Shown: positions 35,606-44,649, numbered from the stretch's first letter. The stretch is 64,000 nt of DNA from an uncultured Prevotellaceae bacterium (GCA_902776665.1 CACYQZ010000005.1:1-64000); one strand, 5' to 3'. Notes: generated by a model from the sequence alone, not told the origin. Program-made: numbers and translations.

Positions 35606-36005
35606 ATTTCAATGTTGCGTGAAAAAAAACTTCATGGTTGGTTGTGTCAGCAGAATTGGAGCCAATCGAAATCGAACGCTCGATGTCGCCCGGAGGATAG
35701 ATGGAAAAATTGTAATTCACTGTGATTTTTCCCTTTTTTCCCCCTGCCACAATCGTATCATAGCGCTCCACCGTCACACATTCGCACGACGGCCAAACGC
35801 TACTGATAACGAGGTCTTCGTCGCCTCGATTCTTAAACTCGATGTCCAAACTGTGAATGGCGTCGTTGGTGTAAACCGTGCCCAAGTCGATGTCGGTCTG
35901 CGAAAACGAAATCTGTGCCGGTTTCTTTTCGCAGGCTACCAACGAAATGATAGCCACCAGAGCCACCCAAACGATCGGACGCATTCTATGACGCATGAAA
36001 CACAT
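35592..36005 (-). CDS. DUF1573 lipoprotein
   Basis: A 137-residue lipoprotein (VALVAIISLVACEKK). The mature part is the Ig-like DUF1573 fold: ISFSQTDIDLGTVYTNDAIH, EFKNRGDEDLVISSVWPSCE (the usual CxC is WPSCECVTV) and GKKGKITVNYNFSIYPPGDI. These proteins are common in Bacteroidetes envelopes but their role is not known. The ATG follows the upstream stop directly (TAAATG). Its end overlaps the next gene by 14 bp. ATGs at codons 1, 4 and 8 are possible; the first fits coupling best. Confidence 0.85.
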   Translation of the reverse strand: MCFMRHRMRPIVWVALVAIISLVACEKKPAQISFSQTDIDLGTVYTNDAIHSLDIEFKNRGDEDLVISSVWPSCECVTVERYDTIVAGGKKGKITVNYNFSIYPPGDIERSISIGSNSADTTNHEVFFHATLKYANH

Positions 36006-36512
36006 TTAGTTGTTTTCGTAATAGTTCTCTACTCCTTCGGCGTCTTTGTCGCGAACCGTCAGATACCAAGTGCCGTCCTTCAGAACGGGATTCAGCGAGA
36101 AATGGGTCACGCCGATGTTGTTTTCCATATCGCCGTTTTCAATGATTTGAACCTTCAACTTCATTTCGTTGTTCTTCTCGGTTCGAATCGTGAACTCGGA
36201 AAGTTCGCAAGCGTAAATCGTGAAGTGCTTCATCGCCTTGACGAAGTCCTCGCGTTCTTTGTTGGTCAGCGGCTTGATGCTGTCGTTCTCTACGCGATAG
36301 AGCATCTGGCTGGCTGCCTCGAAATTGTTGTCGGAGAAGGCCTGGACGTAGTTGTCCACCAACTGACGAATCTGAACGGTGTCTTTGCTGCTCAAATCCA
36401 ATGTCACGGGGCGCAGATACTGGTTCTGCGGACCTGTTTCCTTTTTCTTGTCGCCACAGGATGCCAACAACAGCAGGCAGAGGGCGACCAACGATAAGTA
36501 CTTTTTCATCAT
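36006..36512 (-). CDS. Lipoprotein of unknown function (DUF4878-like)
   Basis: A 168-residue lipoprotein, MMKKYLSLVALCLLLLASCG with DKKKE after the cysteine. The mature part has a helical start (TVQIRQLVDNYVQAFSDNNF), then strands (FTIYACELSEFTIRTEKN, EMKLKVQIIENGDMENNIGV) ending DGTWYLTVRDKDAEGVENYY. This helix-then-sheet plan is like the DUF4878 or cystatin-type small lipoproteins; I am unsure. The frame continues to 36551 but MMKK gives the proper signal peptide. It belongs to the surface operon started by the 1188-residue lipoprotein. Confidence 0.7.
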   Translation of the reverse strand: MMKKYLSLVALCLLLLASCGDKKKETGPQNQYLRPVTLDLSSKDTVQIRQLVDNYVQAFSDNNFEAASQMLYRVENDSIKPLTNKEREDFVKAMKHFTIYACELSEFTIRTEKNNEMKLKVQIIENGDMENNIGVTHFSLNPVLKDGTWYLTVRDKDAEGVENYYENN

Positions 36513-36535
36513 GTAGTGTGTTGCTTTAGTTGAAG

Positions 36536-36563
36536 AAGGGGAGGAGTTCACACCCCTCCCCTT
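36536..36563. other. Intergenic hairpin after the large lipoprotein gene
   Basis: AAGGGGAGG (36536-36544) pairs with CCTCCCCTT (36555-36563). No T run follows on the minus strand, so it looks more like an mRNA-stabilising or attenuating hairpin than a full terminator. It may set different levels for the abundant first gene and the genes after it. Confidence 0.55.
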
Positions 36564-36591
36564 TCGAATATATTACATCGTCGTTCTTCAA

Positions 36592-39500
36592 TTAGAACTT
36601 CTTTGCGTTGTTTTCAGTTCTCTTCACCGTGACAGTTGCCTTGGTGTTGAACTCACCCCAGATGTACTCGACAACGACGGGGATTTCGAGCTTGAACTCC
36701 TGAACAGTGCTGCTCAAGTTGTTGTACTCGAGGTAGTTGCCGTTCTGGTCATCCTCGTGGTAGGTGAAGTCGAGCTGGCTGGTGATGGTGTAGAGAGCCT
36801 TCATACCCGTGTTGTTCAGGTCAGCCTGCACACTGTGGTTGTCGCTCAGAGGATCACCGTCGGTCAGACCAACGACCTTGATACCCTTGATGCCATAGTA
36901 CTCGAAGTAGCCAGGCTTCCAAGCGTCGCGCCAGTCCTTATAGTCGAACAGACCGTTCAGCTTGATGATCTGCTTGCCATCGGAACCTGCGTCGATGATG
37001 GATGCGTTAGCATCGGTCACGTCGAGCGGACGGAGGAAGCGGACGTTGAACGTACCGTTCTCAACCGAGATGGGCTTACAAGCGTCGTCGTTCTGGATAG
37101 CCAGCGTGATGATCACGTTGAGGAAGTCTTTCAGCACGGCCTCGTTCTTGGCGTTGAACTCGCTGTGAGAGCAGTAGTTCAGCAGAGCGTGAGCGGCAGT
37201 AGAGTGCTGGTACTCAATCATGGTGTAGTTAGCCTCTTCAGTGGTTCCTTCCTTGTCAGCGAACTTAGCGGGAATCACGAGCTTAGCAATCAGCTGGTTG
37301 CCAGCAGAGAGTGTACGACCATCTTCCGAAACCTTCAGCGTGTAGGTCTTGCCATCGGCACCCTTGAACTTCTTGCCGTCGTTAGCCTTGTCGAAGACCA
37401 GACGATACTTGTAGCTTTCGTAAACGAAGCCAGTACCACCAGTAACGATGTTCTTGTTCACGATCTCGTTGTTGAAGAATTCGTTCGAGAACAGGTTGGT
37501 CAGCGAGTCAGCGTCAGCGCGCAGAGCGTCCTCAACAGAGGGAACGTTGGTGTGGAGTTCGTCCTTACCCATTTCAGCGGTGTTAGTGGTGTACCAGTAC
37601 TTCGCAATCTTAGCGTTGTCCCAGTTGACTTTCACCTTCAGGTCTTCCTGGCTGTAGGGCTTGAAGGTCACTTTAGCCTTGAAGACTACATAGACATCCT
37701 TGTAAACGTCGCCGTTGCACTGAGGATCGTGCTTGTCTTCGTACTTGATGGCAGCTGTGAGTTCGTAAGTCTTAGCAGTCTTCTTGTCCCATGCACGATA
37801 GAGCTTCTGAACGTCAGCGTCGGTAACCTTATAGGTGATGACGGAGGTCTGAGCGTGGATGTCACCGGTTTCGTCGGTCTTCACTTCGAATGTACCAACG
37901 TAGTCGGCGGGCTGACGGGCAACCCACTTGCCACCCTTGAATTCGTACTGCTGGAAGTTCTGCTGATCGTCGCGAACGGGATCCTCTGCATAGTGCTCGA
38001 GGAAGTCTGCACGGTCGAGACCGAGGAGCTTATAGATGTCGTACTCAGTTTCAATCCACTTCGTGGTATAGACGGCGAAGCCAGTCGGAGTGATGTTCGG
38101 GCAAGCATCCTGATACTCCTTCGTTGTTCCGTTGTAGTCAACCTCGACCCAAGGACGCGGCTTTTCGGGCTCCGGAGTAACGGGATCCTTCACGATTTCG
38201 ATACGGATGTAACCGTAGTCGAGGATGTTGCCATTCTTGTCAACGAGCGACACGCGAACAACCGGCGTACGGCCTACGCACTGCAGAGCGTTCTCACCGA
38301 TGTACTTGGCGATGTCAGAAGCGTTCGGATCAACCTGCTCGTAAGCAGTACCCTTCTTGAGAGGCAGCTGCGGACGGAAGGTAATACCGTCGTCGAGGAT
38401 AGCGGCGTGAGCCGATTCGTCAGTCACGTTGTCACCCAGCACGAGCTTGGTGAGTTCGAACTTGTAGCTGAGACCGAACTTCTCGAGTTCCTTAGCGGTC
38501 ATAGCCTTGTGCTTGCCATCGAGAGTTGTCCAGTGAGTTTCAACCAACTTGGTGAGGTCGAGGGTCTCCTTGTAGTTCACGATGTCCTGTGCGTTGGTCT
38601 GAGCCTTCGCATTGTTGTGGTTCTTGGTGAACGTCACTGCTTCGTGAACAGTTGCCATCACGTGGTGGTTCAGATCGCAAACGCCGCAGTGGGTGTTCAT
38701 CTGACCCGTAGCGTAGGGGTTGGCAGCCTTGTTGACGTGGGCGATGCGGAGATCGGTCACCTTGTCAGCGAAGAGCGTAGCGTAGTCAGAGGTAACGGTG
38801 GTGTCCTTACCAGCCTTGTTCAGCGTAACCTGCGAAGCAAAGACGGTAACCATCGGCTTATCTTGACCTGCAGCCCAATAGTCTTCAACAACAGCCTTGA
38901 TCTGCTCGGGATCCTTCACGTCGATCTGGACATTGAGGATACCATCCTTCACGTTCCAATCCTTCACCGAAAGACCAGCGTCAGCCTTCGTAGCCGAACG
39001 GGTGTTCTCATACCACTTGTCGCCAGAGAGAACTTCCACTTTCGAGAAGTTGTCAACGTCAACATTCGACGGGTTGAGGTGGTACTGTGCCCAAAGGTCT
39101 TCGACCAGAGCAATCTTGGTGGAATCGTAGCGGTTGTGCAGCGTGCGAGCGCCAGCAGCAGCGAGGTCAACGTTCTTCTCTTTCGAGTCGTTGTAGTAGC
39201 CGCGCTTCTCCTGAACGTTCCACTTAGCAGCGGGAACATTGTTGTACTTGAAAGCTTCCAGATAGTTGAAGCTGGTAGCCTCGATGCCGTGGTAGTATCC
39301 CTCGGGGATGAACACCAAGCTGCGGAGGCTGTTCTTCACGAGCACGTTCAGAACGTTCACCTCTGCCTGCAGAGCGTCAACCTTCTTCGAGAGAGCCTCG
39401 AGGTTGCTCTTCAAGGTCTTGATGTCGCCTTCAGCGGTCGTCATGCGATTCTTCAAAGCGTCAATCTGATCCTGCAGAGCCTTCTTGGCATCGTTGATCT

Positions 39501-40158
39501 TGTTCAGGAGTTCAGTCTTGTCGGCAGCCTTCAGGTAGTCACCTTCAATCTTGGAGACACGACCTTCGAGCTTTGTCAAAGCTTCTTTCTGCTGTTTGAG
39601 GTCAGCTTCAACAGCCTTGCGGGCTGCGATTTCGTCTTCCAGACCCTTCTCCAGCACGTCGATGCGCTTGAGAGCATTACCGAGGTTGGTCTCAATGGCT
39701 TCGAGTTTGCCATAGATGTCGGTAATCTTCTCGTTGAACTCGCTCTTGTCAACCTTGTTGTTCTGCAAGTCAACAATCAGGGCATTGATGTCCTTGATAG
39801 CCTGCTCGGCAGTAGCCATGCGAGCTTCGAGGGCAGCAATCTTGGCTGTGTTGTCAGCAACTTGTCCCTGCAACTTTTCAATTGCAGCGGCGTTCTTGTT
39901 AACATCGGTACGAAGACCGTCGATTGCCGTCTTGTTGGCAGCAATCTGAGCCTCTGCGGCCTCGATGCGACCCTGCAGAGTAGCAATCTTAGCATTGAGC
40001 TCGGTCTTGGCCTCGTTCAAAGCGTTCAGATTGTTCGTGATCTGATTCTGCAAGTTCTGGATGTCATCATCGTAGTCCTTGCAGGACGTCAGCGACGTGG
40101 AAGCAATTACGAGTGCTCCCAGCATCAAAAAGCTTAAAAACTTTCTTTTCATAAACAT
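36592..40158 (-). CDS. Large surface lipoprotein with N-terminal coiled coil
   Basis: A 1188-residue lipoprotein (MKRKFLSFLMLGALVIASTS then LTSCKDYDDD, an acidic start consistent with surface display). Residues about 25-270 are an unbroken heptad-repeat coiled coil (LQNQITNNLNALNEAKTELN, IAALEARMATAEQAIKDINA, and so on), likely a stalk. The remaining 900 residues are beta-rich and include aromatic clusters and PVTPEPEKPRPWVEVDYNG. No known enzyme family is visible. It resembles major surface lipoproteins of Prevotella and Bacteroides that form layers or stalks. The long leader with a stem-loop, a strong promoter and its place at the head of the operon suggest high expression. A 1126-codon frame on the other strand is a shadow. 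Confidence 0.82.
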   Translation of the reverse strand: MFMKRKFLSFLMLGALVIASTSLTSCKDYDDDIQNLQNQITNNLNALNEAKTELNAKIATLQGRIEAAEAQIAANKTAIDGLRTDVNKNAAAIEKLQGQVADNTAKIAALEARMATAEQAIKDINALIVDLQNNKVDKSEFNEKITDIYGKLEAIETNLGNALKRIDVLEKGLEDEIAARKAVEADLKQQKEALTKLEGRVSKIEGDYLKAADKTELLNKINDAKKALQDQIDALKNRMTTAEGDIKTLKSNLEALSKKVDALQAEVNVLNVLVKNSLRSLVFIPEGYYHGIEATSFNYLEAFKYNNVPAAKWNVQEKRGYYNDSKEKNVDLAAAGARTLHNRYDSTKIALVEDLWAQYHLNPSNVDVDNFSKVEVLSGDKWYENTRSATKADAGLSVKDWNVKDGILNVQIDVKDPEQIKAVVEDYWAAGQDKPMVTVFASQVTLNKAGKDTTVTSDYATLFADKVTDLRIAHVNKAANPYATGQMNTHCGVCDLNHHVMATVHEAVTFTKNHNNAKAQTNAQDIVNYKETLDLTKLVETHWTTLDGKHKAMTAKELEKFGLSYKFELTKLVLGDNVTDESAHAAILDDGITFRPQLPLKKGTAYEQVDPNASDIAKYIGENALQCVGRTPVVRVSLVDKNGNILDYGYIRIEIVKDPVTPEPEKPRPWVEVDYNGTTKEYQDACPNITPTGFAVYTTKWIETEYDIYKLLGLDRADFLEHYAEDPVRDDQQNFQQYEFKGGKWVARQPADYVGTFEVKTDETGDIHAQTSVITYKVTDADVQKLYRAWDKKTAKTYELTAAIKYEDKHDPQCNGDVYKDVYVVFKAKVTFKPYSQEDLKVKVNWDNAKIAKYWYTTNTAEMGKDELHTNVPSVEDALRADADSLTNLFSNEFFNNEIVNKNIVTGGTGFVYESYKYRLVFDKANDGKKFKGADGKTYTLKVSEDGRTLSAGNQLIAKLVIPAKFADKEGTTEEANYTMIEYQHSTAAHALLNYCSHSEFNAKNEAVLKDFLNVIITLAIQNDDACKPISVENGTFNVRFLRPLDVTDANASIIDAGSDGKQIIKLNGLFDYKDWRDAWKPGYFEYYGIKGIKVVGLTDGDPLSDNHSVQADLNNTGMKALYTITSQLDFTYHEDDQNGNYLEYNNLSSTVQEFKLEIPVVVEYIWGEFNTKATVTVKRTENNAKKF

Positions 40159-40241
40159 TTAAAGTTTAAATTAAACACTAAAAATTAATTAATATTTATC
40201 ATTTTCTCTCGTCCTAAAGACAATTTTTCCACTGTCATATA

Positions 40242-40257
40242 GGGCGTTTTTGCGCCC
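40242..40257 (-). promoter_or_regulatory. Stem-loop in the leader of the large lipoprotein mRNA
   Basis: GGGCG-loop-CGCCC on the transcribed strand, about 15 nt from the predicted mRNA start and about 85 nt from the ATG. The whole leader (about 40159-40273) is otherwise AT-rich. Its function is unknown; 5' stabilisation is one possibility. Confidence 0.5.
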
Positions 40258-40276
40258 AAACACAACAATTTCGCTG

Positions 40277-40308
40277 CAAATATAGAGCATTTTCCGAAAA
40301 CTCACAAA
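40277..40308 (-). promoter_or_regulatory. Promoter of the large lipoprotein operon
   Basis: TATATTTG on the minus strand (40277-40284), with TTTG at 40305-40308, spacing 20 nt. Upstream of it lies T-rich sequence on the plus strand (A-tracts on the transcribed side) to about 40380, which could act as an UP-like element. Confidence 0.75.
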
Positions 40309-40413
40309 TTTTTTTTCATTTTTTTTTCATTTTTCGCGATTTTTTTTCGTTTTTCGTCAATTTTCGCGATTTTTTCCCTGTTTTCGGGTGCTTTCCGTGC
40401 TTTTATCGTGAAA

Positions 40414-40451
40414 TCTCACTCCACACTTCACACTCCACACTCCACGAATCA
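40414..40451. repeat. GTGTGGA-type repeat spanning the asnS stop codon
   Basis: On the minus strand the TGA stop runs into TTCGTGGAGTGTGGAGTG then TGAAGTGTGGAGTG, almost the same as at the SemiSWEET stop (14686-14719). Confidence 0.85.
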
Positions 40452-41885
40452 AAACTCAGCGTTCTTCGGTGTCCGCGGGAACGGAATCACGTCGCGGATA
40501 TTTTGCATACCCGTGATGAAGAGAATGAGGCGTTCGAAGCCGAGGCCGAAGCCTCCGTGCGGACAGGTGCCGAAGCGGCGCGTGTCGAGGTACCACCAGA
40601 GGTGGGTGGTGTCCATGTCGCGACGCTTGATCTCGGCCATGAGCTTGTCGTAGCTCTCTTCGCGAACCGAGCCGCCGATGATTTCGCCAATCTGGGGGAA
40701 GAGCACGTCGGTGCCCTGCATAGTCGGGCCAGGGGCTGCCGCTCCTTTGTAGCCGACGGAACCGCCATCGGCAGTCTCAGCGTTCTGCTTCATATAGAAC
40801 GACTTGAACGCACGCGGGTAGTCGGTCATGATGACGGGCTTCTTGAAATGCTCCTCGACGAGGTAGCGCTCGTGCTCGCTGGCGAGGTCGTCGCCCCAAT
40901 TGCAGGGGAACTCGAACTTCTTGCCGTTCTTGATGGCTTCTTGCAGGATGTTGATACCCTCGGTGTAGGGCAGGCGCACAAAGGTTTCCTTGAGAACGCC
41001 CTCGAGCCGCTCGATGAGCGTCTTGTCAATCATCTGGTTGAGGAAGGCGAGGTCGTCGCTGCAGTGGTCGAGTGCCCAGCGCACGCAATATTTGATAAAA
41101 TCTTCTTCGAGGTCCATCAACTCTTCTTGGTCGAGGAAGGCGACCTCGGGCTCAATCATCCAGAACTCGGCCAAGTGGCGCGGTGTGTTGGAATTCTCGG
41201 CGCGGAACGTGGGACCGAAGGTGTAGATGGCTCCGAGCGCAGTGGCTCCGAGTTCACCTTCGAGTTGTCCGCTGACGGTAAGCGAGGTCTGCTGTCCGAA
41301 GAAATCGTCATCGTAGGTAATTTTGCCGTTTTCGTCCTTCTGCAGATCGTAGAGGTTCTTCGTGGTCACTTGGAACATGTTTCCGGCGCCCTCGCAGTCG
41401 CTAGCGGTGATGATGGGCGTGTGGAAATAGTAAAAGCCGTGCTCGTGGAAGTAGGTGTGGATGGCCATCGCCATGTTGTGGCGAATGCGCATCACGGCTC
41501 CAAAGGTATTCGTGCGCAGACGCATGTGGGCGTGCTGGCGCATATATTCGAAGCTCTGACCTTTCTTCTGCATCGGGTAGTCGGCACCGCACGTGCCGAG
41601 CACTTCGATTTTCGTGGCTTGAATCTCGACAGCCTGTCCGCTGCCGACGCTTTCCACCAACTTGCCGATTGCACTGATGCACGAGCCTGTGGTTATCTGC
41701 TTGAGCATTTCCTCGTCGAATTTCTCGGCATCTGCCACGACTTGGATATTTTTAATGGTCGAACCATCGTTCAAGGCAATAAAATGAACGTTTTTAGAGC
41801 CTCGATGGGTTCTCACCCAACCTTTTGTGCAAACTTCGCCGCCGGGCTGGGTCGCAAGTAAATCTATAATCTTCGTTCGTTTCAT
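40449..41885 (-). CDS. asnS: Asparaginyl-tRNA synthetase
   Basis: A 478-residue class IIb synthetase that charges tRNA-Asn. The N-terminal OB domain ([35 protein letters not shown]) is followed by the catalytic core: motif 2 region [20 protein letters not shown] with [11 protein letters not shown], and motif 3 [16 protein letters not shown]. The sequence [12 protein letters not shown] and the ending [12 protein letters not shown] are typical of AsnRS rather than AspRS. It follows rluB, separated by a G/C-rich repeat. Confidence 0.95.
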   Translation of the reverse strand: MKRTKIIDLLATQPGGEVCTKGWVRTHRGSKNVHFIALNDGSTIKNIQVVADAEKFDEEMLKQITTGSCISAIGKLVESVGSGQAVEIQATKIEVLGTCGADYPMQKKGQSFEYMRQHAHMRLRTNTFGAVMRIRHNMAMAIHTYFHEHGFYYFHTPIITASDCEGAGNMFQVTTKNLYDLQKDENGKITYDDDFFGQQTSLTVSGQLEGELGATALGAIYTFGPTFRAENSNTPRHLAEFWMIEPEVAFLDQEELMDLEEDFIKYCVRWALDHCSDDLAFLNQMIDKTLIERLEGVLKETFVRLPYTEGINILQEAIKNGKKFEFPCNWGDDLASEHERYLVEEHFKKPVIMTDYPRAFKSFYMKQNAETADGGSVGYKGAAAPGPTMQGTDVLFPQIGEIIGGSVREESYDKLMAEIKRRDMDTTHLWWYLDTRRFGTCPHGGFGLGFERLILFITGMQNIRDVIPFPRTPKNAEF

Positions 41886-41914
41886 CTGACTATTGTTGTT
41901 ATTTGTTTCTAATT

Positions 41915-41951
41915 CCTCCCCTTTCTGGGGGAGGTTAGGAGGGGGCTTTTA
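41915..41951. repeat. G/C-rich stop-codon repeat between rluB and asnS
   Basis: On the minus strand the rluB stop TAA is followed by AAGCCCCCTCCTAACC then TCCCCCAGAAAGGGGAGG. Confidence 0.92.
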
Positions 41952-43238
41952 CTCATACGCCCCCATTCTCAGCATTTCGACTTCCTTCTCGGTGAGGAAG
42001 CGCCAATCGCCACGGCGCACGTTCTTCTTGGTGAGTCCGGCGAACTGCACGCGGTCGAGTTTGATGACGCGATAGCCGAGGCTCTCGAAAATTCGGCGCA
42101 CGATGCGGTTGCGACCGCTATGAATCTCGATGCCCACCTGCGACTTGTCGGTTTCGTGGGCGTAGTCGATGGCGTCGGCCTTGATGTCGCCGTCTTCGAG
42201 CGTGATGCCCTCGGCAATCTGGTGCAGGTCGTGGGCGGTGACGTTCTTATCGAGCGTGACGTGATAGACCTTTTTCTTCAAGAAGCGCGGATGCGTGAGT
42301 TTCGAGGCCAGTTCGCCGTCGTTGGTGAGCAAAAGCACGCCCGTGGTGTTGCGGTCGAGTCGTCCGACGGGATAGATTCGCTCGGGACAAGCGTCTTTCA
42401 CGAGTTCCATCACGGTCTTACGGTTCTGCGGGTCGTCGCTCGTGGTGACGGTGTCCTTCGGCTTATTGAGCAGCACATAGACCTTCTTCTCCATCGTGAC
42501 GGGCTGGTCGTGGAACTTCACCGTGTCGGTGCGCATCACTTTCGTGCCGAGTTCCTTCACCACCTCACCGTTCACCGTGACAACTCCGGCCTGAATGAAA
42601 TCGTCGGCCTCGCGTCGGCTGCATACGCCGGCATTGGCCAAAAATTTGTTCAGACGCACGGGTTCGTTGGGGTCGATGTGCGTTTCCTTGTATTCGATGC
42701 GTTTCTTCATGCTGTATTTCGCATGAGGATTGTAGTCGGCCGTGCGCGGACGGTGGCCGTAGCTGTTGTAACCGCCCTGCTGACCGTAGCCACCCTGCTG
42801 TCCGTTGTAGCGCGGACGATAGCCTTGCTGACGCGGCTGGTAGCCGTCGCCGTCGTTGTTGTAGCGCGGACGATAGCCCTGCTGACGCGGTTGATAACCT
42901 TCGCCGTCGTTGTTGTAACGCGGGCGATAGCCATGCTGTCGCGGCTGATAGCCTTCGCCGTCGTTATTGTAACGCGGGCGATAGCCTTGATGACGGGGCT
43001 GATAGCCACCGCGCTCTCCATCGTTGTTGTAGCGCGGACGATACTGTTGGCGAGATTGATAGCCGTCGCCGTCGTTGTTGTAACGTGGGCGATAAGACTG
43101 TTGTGTCTGCTGCAACCCTGCGCCGAATCCCTCGGGGCGGAATCCCTCATCGTCGCGACGAGGGCGGCTGCCGTAAGACACACGTTGCGATGTGTTGATA
43201 CGTGGTCTTTGTGGTTTCTTTTCAAATTCTTGTTCCAT
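41949..43238 (-). CDS. rluB: 23S rRNA pseudouridine synthase RluB-type with arginine-rich repeat tail at the N-terminus
   Basis: A 429-residue protein. Residues 1-180 are disordered and basic, with six YRPRYN units in an 18-residue period (YRPRYNNDGEGYQPRQQG, residues 49-145). An S4 RNA-binding domain follows (VRLNKFLANAGVCSRREADD), then the RsuA/RluB catalytic domain with the active aspartate in YPVGRLDRNTTGVLLLTNDG and the family end SGRNRIVRRIFESLGYRVIK. The predicted job is conversion of a specific uridine to pseudouridine in 23S rRNA. The tail is absent from E. coli RluB and may bind RNA or form condensates; that is inference. Confidence 0.9.
   Translation of the reverse strand: MEQEFEKKPQRPRINTSQRVSYGSRPRRDDEGFRPEGFGAGLQQTQQSYRPRYNNDGDGYQSRQQYRPRYNNDGERGGYQPRHQGYRPRYNNDGEGYQPRQHGYRPRYNNDGEGYQPRQQGYRPRYNNDGDGYQPRQQGYRPRYNGQQGGYGQQGGYNSYGHRPRTADYNPHAKYSMKKRIEYKETHIDPNEPVRLNKFLANAGVCSRREADDFIQAGVVTVNGEVVKELGTKVMRTDTVKFHDQPVTMEKKVYVLLNKPKDTVTTSDDPQNRKTVMELVKDACPERIYPVGRLDRNTTGVLLLTNDGELASKLTHPRFLKKKVYHVTLDKNVTAHDLHQIAEGITLEDGDIKADAIDYAHETDKSQVGIEIHSGRNRIVRRIFESLGYRVIKLDRVQFAGLTKKNVRRGDWRFLTEKEVEMLRMGAYE
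42804..43094. repeat. 54-bp tandem repeat in rluB
   Basis: Six imperfect units (about 51, 60, 54, 54, 54 bp and a partial) encode YRPRYNNDGxGYQPRQQG. All are multiples of three, so copy number can change without loss of frame. Confidence 0.92.
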
Positions 43239-43279
43239 AAAATCCTGATTTTTTTGTCTATAATATATAATAAGGTGTG

Positions 43280-44644
43280 TTAGGAGTAGATTCCTGTGTA
43301 GTTTCCAGGTGCGATGGCGGCAAGTTCCGCCTTGACTTCGCGACTGACATCGAGGTTCGAGATGAACGCTGCGATGCTGTCGGCGGTCATTTGCGTGTTG
43401 GTTCGCGTCAGGGCTTTCAGAGCCTCGTAAGGTTTCGGATAGCCTTCGCGCCGGAGAATCGTCTGGATGGCTTCGGCCACCACCGCCCAGTTTTCGGCAA
43501 GGTCATCGTGCAGCTTCCGCTCGTTGAGAATGAGCTTGCGCAGACCTTTTAGCGTGCTTTGCATGGCAATGACGCTGTGGGCGATGGGCTGTCCGATGTT
43601 GCGCAGCACGGTGCTGTCGGTGAGGTCACGCTGCAGGCGGCTGATGGGCAGTTTCTGCGCGAGGAACTGCAAAATGGCATTTGCCATGCCGAGATTTCCC
43701 TCGGAATTCTCAAAATCGATAGGGTTCACCTTGTGCGGCATCGCGCTCGACCCCACTTCACCCTCTTTGATGCGCTGTTTGAAGTATTCCATCGAGATAT
43801 ACATCCAGAAATCGCGGTCGAGGTCGATGAGAATCGTGTTGATGCGGTGAAGCGCGTCGAACACGGCAGCCAGCATGTCGTAGTTGCTGATTTGTGTGGT
43901 GTATTGTTCGCGCTGCAAACCCAGCTTTTCGCCGACGAAACGGTTGGCAAAATCGGTCCAGTCGATATGGGGATAAGCCACGTAGTGGGCGTTGAAATTG
44001 CCCGTCGCACCACCGAATTTTGCTGTCATCGGTGTCTTTTTCAGCATATCGAGCTGTTCGGTGAGGCGATAGACATAGACCATCACCTCCTTGCCCAATC
44101 GCGTGGGCGAGGCGGGCTGTCCGTGGGTGCGGGCGAGCATCGGAACGGCTTTCCATTCATCGGCATACTGGCGAAGTTGGTCGATGAGTTCCGTGAGGAG
44201 TGGCTCGAACACGTCGTCGAGGGCTTCTTTCAAAGAAAGTGGCACGCTCGTGTTGTTGATGTCTTGAGAAGTAAGGCCGAAGTGGATGAATTCCTGGAAA
44301 GTGGAGAGTTGGCTGTCAGGAGTTGACAGTTTGTCGATTTTCTCCTTAATGAAATACTCGACGGCTTTCACGTCATGGTTGGTAATCGACTCAATTTCCT
44401 TCACGCGACGGGCATCGTTTTCGTCGAAATCTTCGTAAATTTTACGCAGACTCGGGAAAAGCGAATGGTCGAAATCGGCCAACTGCGGCAAAGGCAGTTC
44501 GCACAAAGCGATGAAATACTCAATTTCTACGCGGATGCGGTAGCGGATGAGTGCAAATTCGGAAAAATAGTCGGCCAGATTTTCGGTTTTTCCACGGTAA
44601 CGACCATCGACGGGTGAGATTGCTGTAAGTTCCTGAAGTTTCAT
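43280..44644 (-). CDS. purB: Adenylosuccinate lyase
   Basis: A 454-residue enzyme acting twice in purine synthesis, releasing fumarate from SAICAR and from adenylosuccinate. The fumarase/ASL signature GSSAMPHKVNPIDFENSEGN is present, along with the catalytic-loop region GLTSQDINNTSVPLSLKEAL and RTHGQPASPTRLGKE. The start is MKLQELTAIS at 44644; the frame continues upstream only because it reads through tRNA-Val. Residues about 104-115 (STPDSQLSTF) come from a heptamer-type repeat and look like an insertion before the conserved loop. No promoter is seen between the tRNA terminator and the ATG. Confidence 0.93.
   Translation of the reverse strand: MKLQELTAISPVDGRYRGKTENLADYFSEFALIRYRIRVEIEYFIALCELPLPQLADFDHSLFPSLRKIYEDFDENDARRVKEIESITNHDVKAVEYFIKEKIDKLSTPDSQLSTFQEFIHFGLTSQDINNTSVPLSLKEALDDVFEPLLTELIDQLRQYADEWKAVPMLARTHGQPASPTRLGKEVMVYVYRLTEQLDMLKKTPMTAKFGGATGNFNAHYVAYPHIDWTDFANRFVGEKLGLQREQYTTQISNYDMLAAVFDALHRINTILIDLDRDFWMYISMEYFKQRIKEGEVGSSAMPHKVNPIDFENSEGNLGMANAILQFLAQKLPISRLQRDLTDSTVLRNIGQPIAHSVIAMQSTLKGLRKLILNERKLHDDLAENWAVVAEAIQTILRREGYPKPYEALKALTRTNTQMTADSIAAFISNLDVSREVKAELAAIAPGNYTGIYS
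44300..44332. repeat. Degenerate heptamer repeat inside purB
   Basis: AGTGGAG, AGTTGGC, TGTCAGG, AGTTGAC on the plus strand, the same family as in dacB. It encodes STPDSQLSTF in frame. Confidence 0.75.
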
Positions 44645-44649
44645 AAAAT

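Noticed and set aside
36757-40137. 1126-codon plus-strand frame opposite the large lipoprotein
   Set aside because: It mirrors the coiled-coil gene codon by codon (leucine/valine/serine-rich shadow), has no promoter and no family. The minus-strand frame has a perfect lipoprotein signal and promoter.
42804-43094. Regular repeat array in rluB considered as CRISPR
   Set aside because: There are no unique spacers, the units are adjacent, and the array is translated in frame as YRPRYNNDG repeats. No cas genes are near.
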